Assembly: GCA_947086895.1 (NCBI GenBank)
Contig: CAMUAR010000004.1
Coordinates: 37,319 to 101,318, forward strand
Reading direction: 5' to 3'
Source: an uncultured Lachnospiraceae bacterium
GTDB lineage: Bacteria > Bacillota > Clostridia > Lachnospirales > Lachnospiraceae
Length of the DNA: 64,000 nt
Positions 1 through 8,581 of this stretch are shown piece by piece (positions within the stretch are counted from its first letter, which is position 1; the number at the start of each line of letters is the position of its first letter). A program made the position numbers and the translations under genes. The notes beneath the pieces are model-generated. The model had not been told where the DNA came from. It saw only the letters and a list, made by a program, of their open reading frames with translations, and searched no databases.

Positions 1-59
1 TTTCTGCTATTTTGCCATAGAGACAGCATTTCGTTAAAGTTGAAAAAAGTGCAAAAATA

Positions 60-2225
60 TTATTTTGATACTTCGGTAGGAATATAATTTAAGATAGCGT
101 CAACTGCGTCCTCAACGGACATTTCATCAGCGAACAATGCAGGCAGAACGCTGGAGATCGATGCATGAAGCACATCGCGTTCCCGATACACTGTGTCAAG
201 TGATGAAAGGCAGGTGGACAGCAGGGAAAGATCCGATTCCAGGACAGACTCTTCCTTCCATTTTTCAACCGCGGTCTTCTGCATTGGAATACCGCTGCCT
301 ACTCCTGTCTGCTGTACACTGTCCGAGTACATGGTACGTATAAAATCTTTGGCGAGTTTGATATTTTTGCTCTGGCTGTTGATCCCTACAATATCACGAG
401 GAGTAAAACGTCCTCTTGCGCTTGAAAACGTGCGGCTGGATTCCTTTAAATAAGCTGCCAATTCCAAGAAACTCTGCGAGGAACTGATTTTTATAATACC
501 AGGATTTTTGGCGTACAAAGCTTTTTTTGGATCTTCGGAATCACTTTCTTTATCTTTCTCTTTGTCAGGTGCAGATTCGCTGAGCCGTGCGGATGTTTTG
601 GCTTGTCCAAGAACACGGAGCAAGGCTTCACTGTCAATTTCCTGTTCTGGAATAAACTCATCCTCATAGAAACTGCTTAAAAGATAAGCAAGTTCGTCCG
701 GGGTAACCGTGCCGAGTGCAGGCGTTTTTTTATTTTCGGAATAGGAGGCAAGAGAATCAAAAGAATCCATACTGCCTAAAATATCCGCCGCGCCATAGCT
801 TAAATATACGTCAAATTTGGCAGGAGTTACAAAAATTTTAGATTGTGCCATTGCATTGGTCAGATTGCCGTACAAGTCGGCGGAAGTGTACATCGGCTTC
901 ATAAGATCGCTGATGTTTTCAAAAAATCCACTGTCGATATAGGATGGATAGTCCAGTTCATCACAGACCAAAATATCTGCCGCAGTGCCGTCCTGAATGG
1001 ATTTTTGAACCTGAAGCCGATAATCTTCCACACTGAGGGAAGGGTCTTTGTCCAGAGCTACATCATAAATTACATGCAGAGAAGGATTATTGTGTTGAAA
1101 AGCGACAACAGCTTCCGTGATAATAGCATTTCTGCGGTAGGAAGAAATATGAAAGTCTGTGCGGTCAAGAGCAGCATCTTCGTCCTCCGTGCGCATGTTG
1201 TACATGGCAAAGTATGCGGTTCCTGCCGTGTCTTTGCCAAACATATAAAATTGATCGCCAACCGCGATAAAAGATTGCTGCGTCACCGATGGACGGCCAA
1301 AAATACATTCCGTGCCATCCAAAAGTAAATCCCATTTTCCAGCAGCTGTATTGTAAGTAAGGATGCCGTCCTGACAGGAGAGGTAAAGTACTCCGTCCTG
1401 TGAGAGAAGCTGGTAATCCGCAGCTTCATACTCGCTTTCCTTCTCTTCCCATACCATAGTGCGATCCCATAGTTTGCGCTGCGCATCCGGTTTCCCGTCC
1501 GAGATACGATACGGTACAACAGCATTGTAGCTTTCAGAGAGCAGATACAAGTAGTCGCCATCGGAAGCAAGACCTCCTAAGGTACTATTTTTGCCGCTTG
1601 CATACAATTCGCCGCTGACAAGAGAATATGCGTAGGAGTTGAACAACTCGTCTGTAATACAAATCATATTGTTGGAAATAAACATTTTAGCAAGCTTAAT
1701 TGGGCGTTCCAACTCGTCCACTTTGTAGAGACCGCGCACGCCGACGCGCTCTACAGTACCAGAAGATGTAACACGCATAACTTCGTCGTTTTCCGGCGCG
1801 AGAGCAGCAAGATTGTGAAGAACAAGATAGAGTGTTCCCGTTTCTGCGTAAGACATCATGCGTATGGCGTTGGAGGTATCGGAAAAGGTTTCGAGAGACA
1901 TCCAGTCCGATTCGGATTCATCCCATTTCAATTCCTCGTTTAACACATACTTTTTGTAGCCATGTACGTGTGTGCCATCTTCATTTAATAATATCGTGTA
2001 AAGCTCAATTTCGCCGTTTATCCCTCGCAGCAGCTGCAGGTATTCTTCCCCGTTTTCTGCGTTGATAATTGGCAGAGGGATCTGGGTTTCTTTATAACTG
2101 CCGCGGTAGACAAGTTCATCATCCGATGGTGCCGGGCGATTTTTTATTTGAATTCCCAGATAGACGCAGGCAAGCATTAGAATGGCAATAAGTACAAGCA
2201 CTGCGATTTGTTTTCCACGTCCCAT
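60..2225 (-). CDS. membrane-anchored extracellular solute-binding-like protein
   Basis: 721 residues. The N-terminus has a short positive stretch and one hydrophobic segment (about residues 7-27). It contains a Cys at position 20 (LMLAC), but this is a poor lipobox and the hydrophobic run continues past it, so an uncleaved membrane anchor is as likely as a lipoprotein. Residues about 40-350 have the short Tyr/Asp-rich strands of a beta-propeller-like domain. Residues about 360-700 resemble the fold of ABC-transporter solute-binding proteins (a region starting near FHISSYRRNAIITEAVVAFQ and ending in the 'GIPMQKTAVEKW' type segment). A charged, low-complexity linker rich in Lys, Asp and Ser lies near residue 560. 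The start is fixed by a GGAGG six bases upstream of the ATG. No permease or ATPase is adjacent, so the ligand and partner are unknown. The solute-binding assignment is inference from overall sequence texture. Confidence 0.6.
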   Translation of the reverse strand: MGRGKQIAVLVLIAILMLACVYLGIQIKNRPAPSDDELVYRGSYKETQIPLPIINAENGEEYLQLLRGINGEIELYTILLNEDGTHVHGYKKYVLNEELKWDESESDWMSLETFSDTSNAIRMMSYAETGTLYLVLHNLAALAPENDEVMRVTSSGTVERVGVRGLYKVDELERPIKLAKMFISNNMICITDELFNSYAYSLVSGELYASGKNSTLGGLASDGDYLYLLSESYNAVVPYRISDGKPDAQRKLWDRTMVWEEKESEYEAADYQLLSQDGVLYLSCQDGILTYNTAAGKWDLLLDGTECIFGRPSVTQQSFIAVGDQFYMFGKDTAGTAYFAMYNMRTEDEDAALDRTDFHISSYRRNAIITEAVVAFQHNNPSLHVIYDVALDKDPSLSVEDYRLQVQKSIQDGTAADILVCDELDYPSYIDSGFFENISDLMKPMYTSADLYGNLTNAMAQSKIFVTPAKFDVYLSYGAADILGSMDSFDSLASYSENKKTPALGTVTPDELAYLLSSFYEDEFIPEQEIDSEALLRVLGQAKTSARLSESAPDKEKDKESDSEDPKKALYAKNPGIIKISSSQSFLELAAYLKESSRTFSSARGRFTPRDIVGINSQSKNIKLAKDFIRTMYSDSVQQTGVGSGIPMQKTAVEKWKEESVLESDLSLLSTCLSSLDTVYRERDVLHASISSVLPALFADEMSVEDAVDAILNYIPTEVSK

Positions 2226-2246
2226 AATTTTCCTCCATGCTGCGGC

Positions 2247-2262
2247 TGCTTTTCAGGACGGC
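2247..2262 (-). other. stem-loop in 5' leader of the solute-binding-like gene
   Basis: A 6-bp perfect stem (GGACGG/CCGTCC) closed by a 4-base loop lies about 20 bases upstream of the start codon of the leftward gene, just before its ribosome binding site. Read on the minus strand the loop is TCCG, a stable tetraloop. A near-identical design occurs before the HD-GYP gene (23065-23080). Confidence 0.5.
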
Positions 2263-2480
2263 GGACCGTCCAGGCATTTACAGACCCTGGCGCAGCACAG
2301 GATCTGTGATTGAAAAAATTGCCATAGCTATAGTATATCACACAAATCTGCAAGTTACCATAGGAAAATGGAAAGATCACAGTCATAAGGTCATGCTTGA
2401 ATGCATATTGTACTGTTGAGGATTGACGGCATTGTTGTAGCTGTAATAACAGAGACAGCAGTCTTGGGAAGGGGTGCGTT

Positions 2481-4406
2481 ATGTCAGATTACCGAAGATG
2501 GATTTCGTATATTTACCTGTATGAAAATGGTGTAAAAAAGGAAAATGCAGGTTATGCAAGAATTGAATTGCAAAATGGCAGGGTAAAACTGGCAATGTAC
2601 ATAAACCGTGCAAGGCGGGACGGGGTTGTAGATGCTTGTTATTTTAAAAACCAGGCGGGGCATTTTGGGGTAGCCCGTTTAGGGGAGATTGATTTATCTG
2701 AGCCTTCTCCGGTATTCCGACACGAAGGGGATGCTTCAAACATAAGCGGGAGCGGTCTGTTTTTCCAGGAATTAAATGGAATATTACTGACAGGAACAGG
2801 GAAAAATGGAAGTTATTATGCATCTTCATGGGAGGATGCTCCTGTCTTAGCAGCAGATGTGGAGGAGATTAGAAAACTGCTCTCGCACGGGAAAGAAAAA
2901 CCAGTGAATGTAGAAACGGCTGGACAAGAGCAAAAAGAAAGCAGCGCATCAGAAGTTATTGAAGGATCAAAGGAGCAGAACCAAGTACAGGAAGATAAGG
3001 AAATTGTAGAAAATCATCAAGCAAAAGCACAAAACACAGAGGAGAAACAAGTGTCAGGGACAGAAACATCGACTAAGATAGTACAGCAAAGTACAACATA
3101 CGAACAAAAAGTAAAAGATCGTCAGCAAAAAACAGAATCATTACCCAAAATGGTACAGCAGAAAACAACAGTGAAACAGGACGTGCAATCATCAAGAACA
3201 GCACAGCAAAAAACAGGCGTTAAGCAGCAGGAGATCGAACAGCCATCAAAGGAAGTACAGCAGAAAGTGATGGAGGAACAGCTGGTAAAAAATCGTGAGA
3301 AAGAGATGGAACCAACATGGGAAACAGCACAGCAAAAAACAGGCGTTAGGCAGCAGGAGATCGAACAGTCATTAAAAACAGCACCGCAAAGAACAGGTGT
3401 TGGGCAGCAGGAGATCGAACAATCATCAAAGGAAGTACAACAGAAAGTGATGGAGGAACAGCTGGTAAAAAATTATCAGCAGGAGACGGAACCAACACGG
3501 GAAACAGCACAGCAGAAAACAGGTGTCAAACAGCAGGAACCAGAGCAATTATTTAAGATGGTACAGCAGAATGTTGCAAGTGAACAAGCTGCAAGAAACG
3601 GTCAGGTCACAGCAAAACAATTGCCGAATAACGAGGCAAAAGATGCTGAAAAATTAAAAGAACAAGAAACGATAAAGGATGAATTGTTCACTCAAAGAAG
3701 TCCAAGAACAGAGGTGCTGTCAAAACGGGAAGCTTTGAGTGTCGGCAGCAGTCTGTCAGAAGAAACTCAACAGAATGCAGCAGATCGAAAGAAAGAAAAA
3801 GATCAGTCGATTACAGAGCAGTTTGTTGAAACAGCACAGAAAAATGGAACAAGTAATCCGATTGCAGAAAAAGGACAACAAGAAACAATAAGCGAACAGT
3901 CTGACAAAATTCTGGTCGAAGAATCGTCTGCATTTGAAACAACAGAAAACGAAGTTCAAGCACAGCCAGTTTCTTCCTGTATCCGCCCTGTGCGAACATC
4001 GACGAAAGAACAAGCGCTTACGGCAGGATGCCGCAATGTATCTTGTTCTTTGAGCAGAGAGGAGAGAATTTTTTATTGTCTTCCGCCAATGTATCCTTTT
4101 GAGGATGGAGAGTTTGAAAAAGGAGTTCGGCTGGAACCGCAGGATATCGGTATGCTGCCAAGAAATGTATGGAAGCTGGCAGGCAATAGTTTTTTGCTCC
4201 ATGCGTTTTATACATACCATCATCTTTTGTTTATGAGAAAACGCCAGAAAGAGGGTACCGTGTGTTATTTGATGCTGCCCGGAGTCTATGATAAGCGAGA
4301 GCAGCGCATGGCGCAGATGTTTGGGTTCTCGAACTTCCGGCCAGTCAAATGCCAGCAGTTAGAAGCTGGGGTTTTTGGGTATTGGTATATGGAAGTTCGA
4401 TTTTAA
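2481..4406 (+). CDS. Gln/Lys-rich repeat protein, DUF6128-like ends
   Basis: 641 residues in three parts. Residues 1-135 form a compact domain (YRRWISYIYLYENG at the start, GVVDACYFKNQAG later). Residues about 140-510 are low-complexity, dominated by Gln, Glu, Lys and Thr, with long near-repeats. Residues about 525-641 are a second compact domain (FYCLPPMYPFEDGEF, then MLPRNVWKLAGNSFLLHAFY). The terminal domains look like those of uncharacterised Lachnospiraceae proteins annotated DUF6128, which is recall, not a search. There is no signal peptide or membrane segment, so a cytoplasmic protein is likely. The start has a GAAGGGG ribosome binding site. The 3' end overlaps the convergent acetyltransferase gene by 48 bases. 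Function unknown. Confidence 0.65.
   Translation: MSDYRRWISYIYLYENGVKKENAGYARIELQNGRVKLAMYINRARRDGVVDACYFKNQAGHFGVARLGEIDLSEPSPVFRHEGDASNISGSGLFFQELNGILLTGTGKNGSYYASSWEDAPVLAADVEEIRKLLSHGKEKPVNVETAGQEQKESSASEVIEGSKEQNQVQEDKEIVENHQAKAQNTEEKQVSGTETSTKIVQQSTTYEQKVKDRQQKTESLPKMVQQKTTVKQDVQSSRTAQQKTGVKQQEIEQPSKEVQQKVMEEQLVKNREKEMEPTWETAQQKTGVRQQEIEQSLKTAPQRTGVGQQEIEQSSKEVQQKVMEEQLVKNYQQETEPTRETAQQKTGVKQQEPEQLFKMVQQNVASEQAARNGQVTAKQLPNNEAKDAEKLKEQETIKDELFTQRSPRTEVLSKREALSVGSSLSEETQQNAADRKKEKDQSITEQFVETAQKNGTSNPIAEKGQQETISEQSDKILVEESSAFETTENEVQAQPVSSCIRPVRTSTKEQALTAGCRNVSCSLSREERIFYCLPPMYPFEDGEFEKGVRLEPQDIGMLPRNVWKLAGNSFLLHAFYTYHHLLFMRKRQKEGTVCYLMLPGVYDKREQRMAQMFGFSNFRPVKCQQLEAGVFGYWYMEVRF
3198..3560 (+). 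repeat. intragenic near-tandem repeats coding a Gln-rich linker
   Basis: The block beginning ACAGCACAGCAAAAAACAGG recurs at 3198, 3324 and 3504, giving periods of 126 and 180 bp (42 and 60 codons). The longer interval contains an extra internal 54-bp (18-codon) duplication. Encoded units share 'QQKTGV.QQEIEQ' and 'EVQQKVMEEQLVKN'. All periods are multiples of three, so copy number can change without frameshift. Confidence 0.85.
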
Positions 4407-5003
4407 CAAAGGCACTGCGGGCGCAATAGGATTTGGTCGGTGAAAGGCGCGGGGAAACATATCCGTGGAAAGCAGGGAATAACGGCTGCAGTCCCGAAAT
4501 TTTCCGCCGCAGAAAAAAAATTCACGCGCAGTCCCTTCGCTGGTAAAACCAAGGCGTTTCACAAGCCGAATGGAGCTGGTATTCTCTGGAAGTATATTTG
4601 CTTCTATTCGGTGCAGCCGATAAAAGAAAAAGATCTTTGGAATCAGACAGGTGAGAGCTTCCGTCATATAGCCTTTTCCTGTGCATGATTGGTCCAGGCG
4701 GTAACCTAGCTGACAAGATGCTTCCGGCATAGGGCGAATATGCTGGAAGCAGACCGTGCCGATAGGAATCTTTAAATCTGGAAGAAAAAGATAATACCGA
4801 ACTGCCTGAGAGCGCAGAAATTGTGTGGATTCTGCTGAGAGAATTTGTCGCTGATATGGCTCGGTATAGTATTCTTCTGGATGGTCAGATTCCCAACGGG
4901 CAAAATATTCCCTGTTCTGTAAAAAAAATTCTGTGATTATAGGAGCGGAATCTTCACAGAGTATTTTTAAAGTGAGATGTTCAGTGGAATACGTGTAAAG
5001 CAT
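4359..5003 (-). CDS. GNAT-family N-acetyltransferase (RimJ/RimL type)
   Basis: 214 residues. Typical of RimJ/RimL-like acetyltransferases: 'LTLKILCEDSAPIITEFFLQNREYF' texture at the N-terminus, a central IGTVCFQHI strand, the acetyl-CoA-binding region GYRLDQSCTGKGYMTEAL (about residues 101-118) and the late motif ANILPENTSSIRLVKRLGF. The family transfers acetyl from acetyl-CoA to N-terminal or other amines of proteins or small molecules; the substrate cannot be told. The last 16 codons overlap the convergent upstream gene and encode a Pro-rich tail, probably an extension beyond the fold. An AAAGGA lies 9 bases before the start. It follows the NrdG-like gene by 15 bases and is probably co-transcribed with it. 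Confidence 0.85.
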   Translation of the reverse strand: MLYTYSTEHLTLKILCEDSAPIITEFFLQNREYFARWESDHPEEYYTEPYQRQILSAESTQFLRSQAVRYYLFLPDLKIPIGTVCFQHIRPMPEASCQLGYRLDQSCTGKGYMTEALTCLIPKIFFFYRLHRIEANILPENTSSIRLVKRLGFTSEGTAREFFFCGGKFRDCSRYSLLSTDMFPRAFHRPNPIAPAVPLLKSNFHIPIPKNPSF

Positions 5004-5018
5004 CAGACGTTTTCCTTT

Positions 5019-5729
5019 CTATACGCCGCGCACTGCGACCGTTTTAAAATATGGGGTAAGCAAGCGCACGAACTCGAAAAGTTCATCCCTGGAATACCCG
5101 GACAATGTTATGGGCTGGGAAGTAAATTTATTAATAAGCGCACCAGAATCTTTAAAAGCCTGCAAATAATAATGTTCTGCACCGCAAAGCCAGTTTGCAA
5201 TGGACAAAAGAATTTCTTTGTTGTGCAGCTCGCGCACAATCGTGGTACGAAATTCATAAGGGATTTCACATTGCATTAATAATTCTGTGCTTTTTGTAAT
5301 TAAGGACAAATCAAGATCTGGAATACCCGTTGCCTGAGAGTAATAATCCAGGGATGATTTGATATCCATTGCAATATAATCGACAAGTTTGCCTTCTACA
5401 GCAGCTTTCAATAATTCAGGATTGGCTCCATTGGTATCGAGCTTAACCAAGTAGCCAAGAGCCTTGATCTGTGAAAGAAACTCCAGCAGATCAGAGGAAA
5501 CCGTCGGCTCTCCGCCCGTGATACAGACGCCTTCGAGTATTCCGCGCCTTTTTTCAAGAAAAGAAAATAGCTCGTGTTCTGAAATCTTTGGTTCCCGTTC
5601 TGGAAACAGCACAAGGGAAGCATTCTGGCAAAATGGACATCGAAAATTGCATTTTCCAGTAAAAACAGTGCAGGCAGTATGCCTTGGATAATCGAGCAGC
5701 GTCAGTTTGTTAATACCATGAATTATCAT
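5019..5729 (-). CDS. nrdG: anaerobic ribonucleotide reductase activating protein (radical SAM, NrdG-like)
   Basis: 236 residues from the chosen start. The CX3CX2C radical-SAM cluster motif is seen in GKCNFRCPFCQN (about residues 25-36), followed by GVCITGGEPTVS, the Gly-rich S-adenosylmethionine contact. The N-terminus 'HGINKLTLLDYPRHTACTVF' matches the anaerobic ribonucleoside-triphosphate reductase activating family, which installs the glycyl radical on NrdD. No nrdD gene lies in the window, so activation of another glycyl-radical enzyme is possible. I start at ATG 5729 because AAAAGGGGAG lies 6 bases upstream; an in-frame extension to 5870 is only a translated 72-bp tandem repeat. It sits between the heparinase-TadA gene (176-base gap) and the acetyltransferase (15-base gap). 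Confidence 0.82.
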   Translation of the reverse strand: MIIHGINKLTLLDYPRHTACTVFTGKCNFRCPFCQNASLVLFPEREPKISEHELFSFLEKRRGILEGVCITGGEPTVSSDLLEFLSQIKALGYLVKLDTNGANPELLKAAVEGKLVDYIAMDIKSSLDYYSQATGIPDLDLSLITKSTELLMQCEIPYEFRTTIVRELHNKEILLSIANWLCGAEHYYLQAFKDSGALINKFTSQPITLSGYSRDELFEFVRLLTPYFKTVAVRGV

Positions 5730-5750
5730 TTTTTCTCCCCTTTTTATTGT

Positions 5751-5849
5751 ACAAACAGCATTCTGATTTGCCGGAATACTGTGATGTACAATGTCACGAA
5801 TTTCGAGATTTCCTTTTGCCATACAAACAGCATTCTGATTCGCTGGAAT
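5751..5849 (-). repeat. two-copy 72-bp-period direct repeat in nrdG leader
   Basis: A 27-base unit (ACAAACAGCATTCTGATT plus YGCYGGAAT) occurs at 5751-5777 and 5823-5849 with a period of 72 bases. The promoter-proximal part of each period also ends in an AAAAGG-like stretch. It lies between the heparinase-TadA stop and the nrdG-like ribosome binding site and is probably untranslated leader. Confidence 0.8.
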
Positions 5850-5905
5850 TTTGGGACGTATGCACGGCATTTCAATCCAAAAATTTTATACTGTAATAAT
5901 TTTTC

Positions 5906-8218
5906 TTATAATTCTTCTTTGTTGTTTTGTTTGGAAGCGCGTATTGTGCGAAAGAAATTCTCCAGAAGAGCGGAACATTCCTCACTGCACACACCGCTTG
6001 TAATTTTAGCCTGATGGTTAAAGCGGGGGACTTGCAATAAATTTAAAACGGAGCCAGCACAGCCCGCTTTTTTGTTCATTGCGCCGATTACAACACGCTC
6101 AATTCTTGACTGAATAATCGCCCCGGCACACATCTGACACGGTTCAAGCGTCACATACATAGTATAGCCGTCAAGCCGAAAGTCGCCCTGATTTTTTGCG
6201 GCTTGCTCAATCGCCAGCATTTCTGCGTGGGACAGTACAGAATGATCGAGATTTCTGCGGTTGTATGCGCTGGAAATCACTTTGCCGTCCTTTACTAGAA
6301 CGCAGCCGATTGGTACATCGCCGTTTGGTATCGCTTTTTCTGCTTCTTCGATTGCCATTTCCATAAAATATTTGTCATCTGGTTCAGAAGAGGTGGAGTT
6401 CGTATTTTCACCAGATACGCAGCAACTTGCTGTATCCGTAAATTTGTTCTGAAAAGAAGAGCGGTGAATTGTTGTTACAGCGGTAAATTTGTTCTGGGAA
6501 GCAGAAATTTTTCCGCGCAGGCGGTAGACGGTACTGCCCCAGACAGGAGACAATTTTTCGTCTTCGCCAAATTCAATTTTTTCCACATTCCATTCTGCCG
6601 GAGGAAGTACAACCGTGTAATCCTCAAATAAAAGAATATGTCCGTCCACCAGCATTGGAGTGGATGCCATCATGTAGTTTAAAAAAATGGTATTAGGATC
6701 ACGCTCTGAAACAAATTCAAAATCGGATGTGATTTCAACAGTGGATTTGGCAAGTTTCAGAGTTCGCTGCAGTGAGAGAAGTCCTGCTTCTTCCGGGTAA
6801 GCTTTTGCGATATCGCAGGAAAATCCAGAATCAAAAAATTCTGTTTTCTCCGCAAAATACTGCGCGCCGTCTTTTTGCATACAGCCGTTTACTTCCGGGA
6901 GATTGTGGAAGGACGACTGCATTGTCCATATTGTATAACGGCGGTCAGAAAACGTGTCTTTGGTGTAAGCACCGACTCCGACATCGATAAAAAGCGGTTT
7001 GCCGTCCGCATATAAAATAATGTTTCCGCAATCGTTGTGATTGTGATTTTCCTCGTTATGCCCTCCTTTTGCAGCGGCGCAGAAATGAACGCCGCGAAAA
7101 ACACCCGCGTTCAAAGAAGCAAAATATTCGCGGTTCTTGTGGGATAGTTTTGTGGGAAATACTTCAATTTCCGGCGACGCAATCGCAGCGTTTAAGACTG
7201 CGCGCAAGTCCATATCGTCGCGCAGGGTAATATCAGGTTCCTTGCTGAATAAATCAAAATCCGTTGTCGGCATTTTTTTGCTGAGATTGCAATGATATAA
7301 AAATGCGCCGAACGCTTGCAGTGATGTATCGCCAATTTCTTTTCCCATCAAAAACAGCATAGAGGCATTCGGGCTGATGCGCGCCGCACAATCTGCGAAA
7401 TTCATATAATAATTTCCAGTTAAATGTACTTTTTCGAGAAAAGAGTACATGGCAGAAAGTTTTTTTGACCTCGGTATTTTTCCGGTTTCTGCAAGTAATT
7501 CCGTTACACCGCATTCAAAAAAATGTCCGACGGAATGTTCCCAGTACTGGGAACCTTCATCACAGCCGCCGTCATCCGGGTAGTCCTCAAAATAATGATT
7601 CACAGAAACAAGACAGCTGTCCCAGATTTGATTTAGTACTTCTGGGTCAATGTCGGAAGGTTTTACAGCGCGGGCAGCGCGGACGCACTCCATTACGCCA
7701 TGTATGCACCAGGGCGTCCAGTTGGAAGGGCTTGGACGGCGATTGCTGCCAAGATCGCGCCACCAGTAGTTATGAATCAAAAACGGCTGAAAAATCCGCT
7801 GATCGATTGTGCGCCATAAAGCAAGCTGCGTATTTGGTGATAAGGGCAGAAGCTCGGAGGTGATTGCAAGGGCAGCGGCAGTTTGCGTGGAGAAAAGATC
7901 CATATTTTCTTCTGCGCCAGAGGGCAGTTTACCGTCAGAATGCGCTGGAAGCACCCATGTTTTTTCTGCAAGCGTCAGAGCGATGATATTTTCAATTTCC
8001 GGCAGAAAATGCCCCTTACCTTCACATACTTCTCCAAGTACAAGACGGTTTAACAACCTACGGCGCAGAAAACAGGCGGCTTCGTAATGAACCCGGTTGC
8101 CAGTGATGGCAAATTCGCCATACAATTCATCGGGAAGTTCAGGAATTTCAACTTTATAACATGCGTTGGCTTCACGCACAGCAGCGTTTTTAAAAGTTTC
8201 GGATATGGAAAAAGACAT
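5906..8218 (-). CDS. tadA: heparinase II/III-like protein fused to tRNA adenosine deaminase (TadA)
   Basis: 770 residues, two proteins in one frame. Residues 1-~600 look like the heparinase II/III polysaccharide-lyase family: an alpha/alpha-toroid-like N-terminal part (YWWRDLGSNRRPSPSNW; DDGGCDEGSQYWEHS) and the beta-sandwich signature near residue 386, HNHNDCGNIILYADGKPLF, followed by SSFHNLPEVNG. Residues about 620-770 are a complete TadA: HAEMLAIEQA (zinc His and catalytic Glu, about residue 661) and EPCQMCAGAII (zinc Cys pair, about 692). TadA makes inosine-34 in tRNA-Arg(ACG). The joint is a Ser/Thr/Asn-rich linker of about 30 residues with no stop codon and no start codon before the TadA domain. 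The start is ATG 8218, preceded by AAAGGAGAAG. No signal peptide is seen. It heads a leftward operon with nrdG and the acetyltransferase. The fusion partner is unusual. Confidence 0.88.
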   Translation of the reverse strand: MSFSISETFKNAAVREANACYKVEIPELPDELYGEFAITGNRVHYEAACFLRRRLLNRLVLGEVCEGKGHFLPEIENIIALTLAEKTWVLPAHSDGKLPSGAEENMDLFSTQTAAALAITSELLPLSPNTQLALWRTIDQRIFQPFLIHNYWWRDLGSNRRPSPSNWTPWCIHGVMECVRAARAVKPSDIDPEVLNQIWDSCLVSVNHYFEDYPDDGGCDEGSQYWEHSVGHFFECGVTELLAETGKIPRSKKLSAMYSFLEKVHLTGNYYMNFADCAARISPNASMLFLMGKEIGDTSLQAFGAFLYHCNLSKKMPTTDFDLFSKEPDITLRDDMDLRAVLNAAIASPEIEVFPTKLSHKNREYFASLNAGVFRGVHFCAAAKGGHNEENHNHNDCGNIILYADGKPLFIDVGVGAYTKDTFSDRRYTIWTMQSSFHNLPEVNGCMQKDGAQYFAEKTEFFDSGFSCDIAKAYPEEAGLLSLQRTLKLAKSTVEITSDFEFVSERDPNTIFLNYMMASTPMLVDGHILLFEDYTVVLPPAEWNVEKIEFGEDEKLSPVWGSTVYRLRGKISASQNKFTAVTTIHRSSFQNKFTDTASCCVSGENTNSTSSEPDDKYFMEMAIEEAEKAIPNGDVPIGCVLVKDGKVISSAYNRRNLDHSVLSHAEMLAIEQAAKNQGDFRLDGYTMYVTLEPCQMCAGAIIQSRIERVVIGAMNKKAGCAGSVLNLLQVPRFNHQAKITSGVCSEECSALLENFFRTIRASKQNNKEEL

Positions 8219-8287
8219 AAGTCTACTTCTCCTTTCATATATAGCAAATACCTTATCCAAAAGATAGGGAATATTTTCTTTGCAATT

Positions 8288-8316
8288 ATTATAAGCAGAA
8301 GTTTCGGAATTTTCAA
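8288..8316 (-). promoter_or_regulatory. SigA-type promoter for heparinase-tadA operon
   Basis: On the minus strand: TTGAAA (8316-8311), 17-base spacer, TATAAT (8293-8288). It places the transcript start about 60 bases upstream of the ATG at 8218. Confidence 0.75.
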
Positions 8317-8410
8317 GCGGGATTCTTGTTTTTGCGCATCAGACTTTTTTTTATTTTTTAAAATTTAGGATGATTGAAAAGCACAAATTTTTTGTTTATA
8401 AGAAAGAGGA

Positions 8411-8494
8411 AAAACCGCATCACCATAAGATTTTGCTTTGAGTATTTTGAAGAACATGATATAATATCGGAAGATATTATATCCTCGCCGATTC
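8411..8494 (+). promoter_or_regulatory. promoter region for the 494-aa gene, shared with the rtcB promoter
   Basis: TTGAGT, 16-base spacer and TATAAT (about 8458-8463) form a SigA-like promoter. The -10 element lies in a perfect 11-bp inverted repeat with a GGAA loop (GATATAATATC, 8457-8482). The whole stretch from AAAAACCGCA to CGCCGATTC is closely repeated at 31586-31662. The divergent intergenic region 8219-8581 holds this element and the leftward promoter; nothing else was recognised there. Confidence 0.55.
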
Positions 8495-8581
8495 GCGTCC
8501 GACGAAGGAGGACAAACACTTTAGCGAATCGTGTGTATTTATTATTATTGAGGTTAGAAAGGGAAATTTTAATTTGTTTTT

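Noticed and set aside
3756..4223. Leftward 155-codon frame opposite the Gln-rich repeat gene
   Set aside because: Phe/Cys/Leu-rich reading typical of the antisense of a Gln/Lys-rich coding region; no ribosome binding site.
5730..5870. 47-codon N-terminal extension of the NrdG-like protein
   Set aside because: It translates a DNA repeat; the downstream ATG has an excellent ribosome binding site and matches the family N-terminus.
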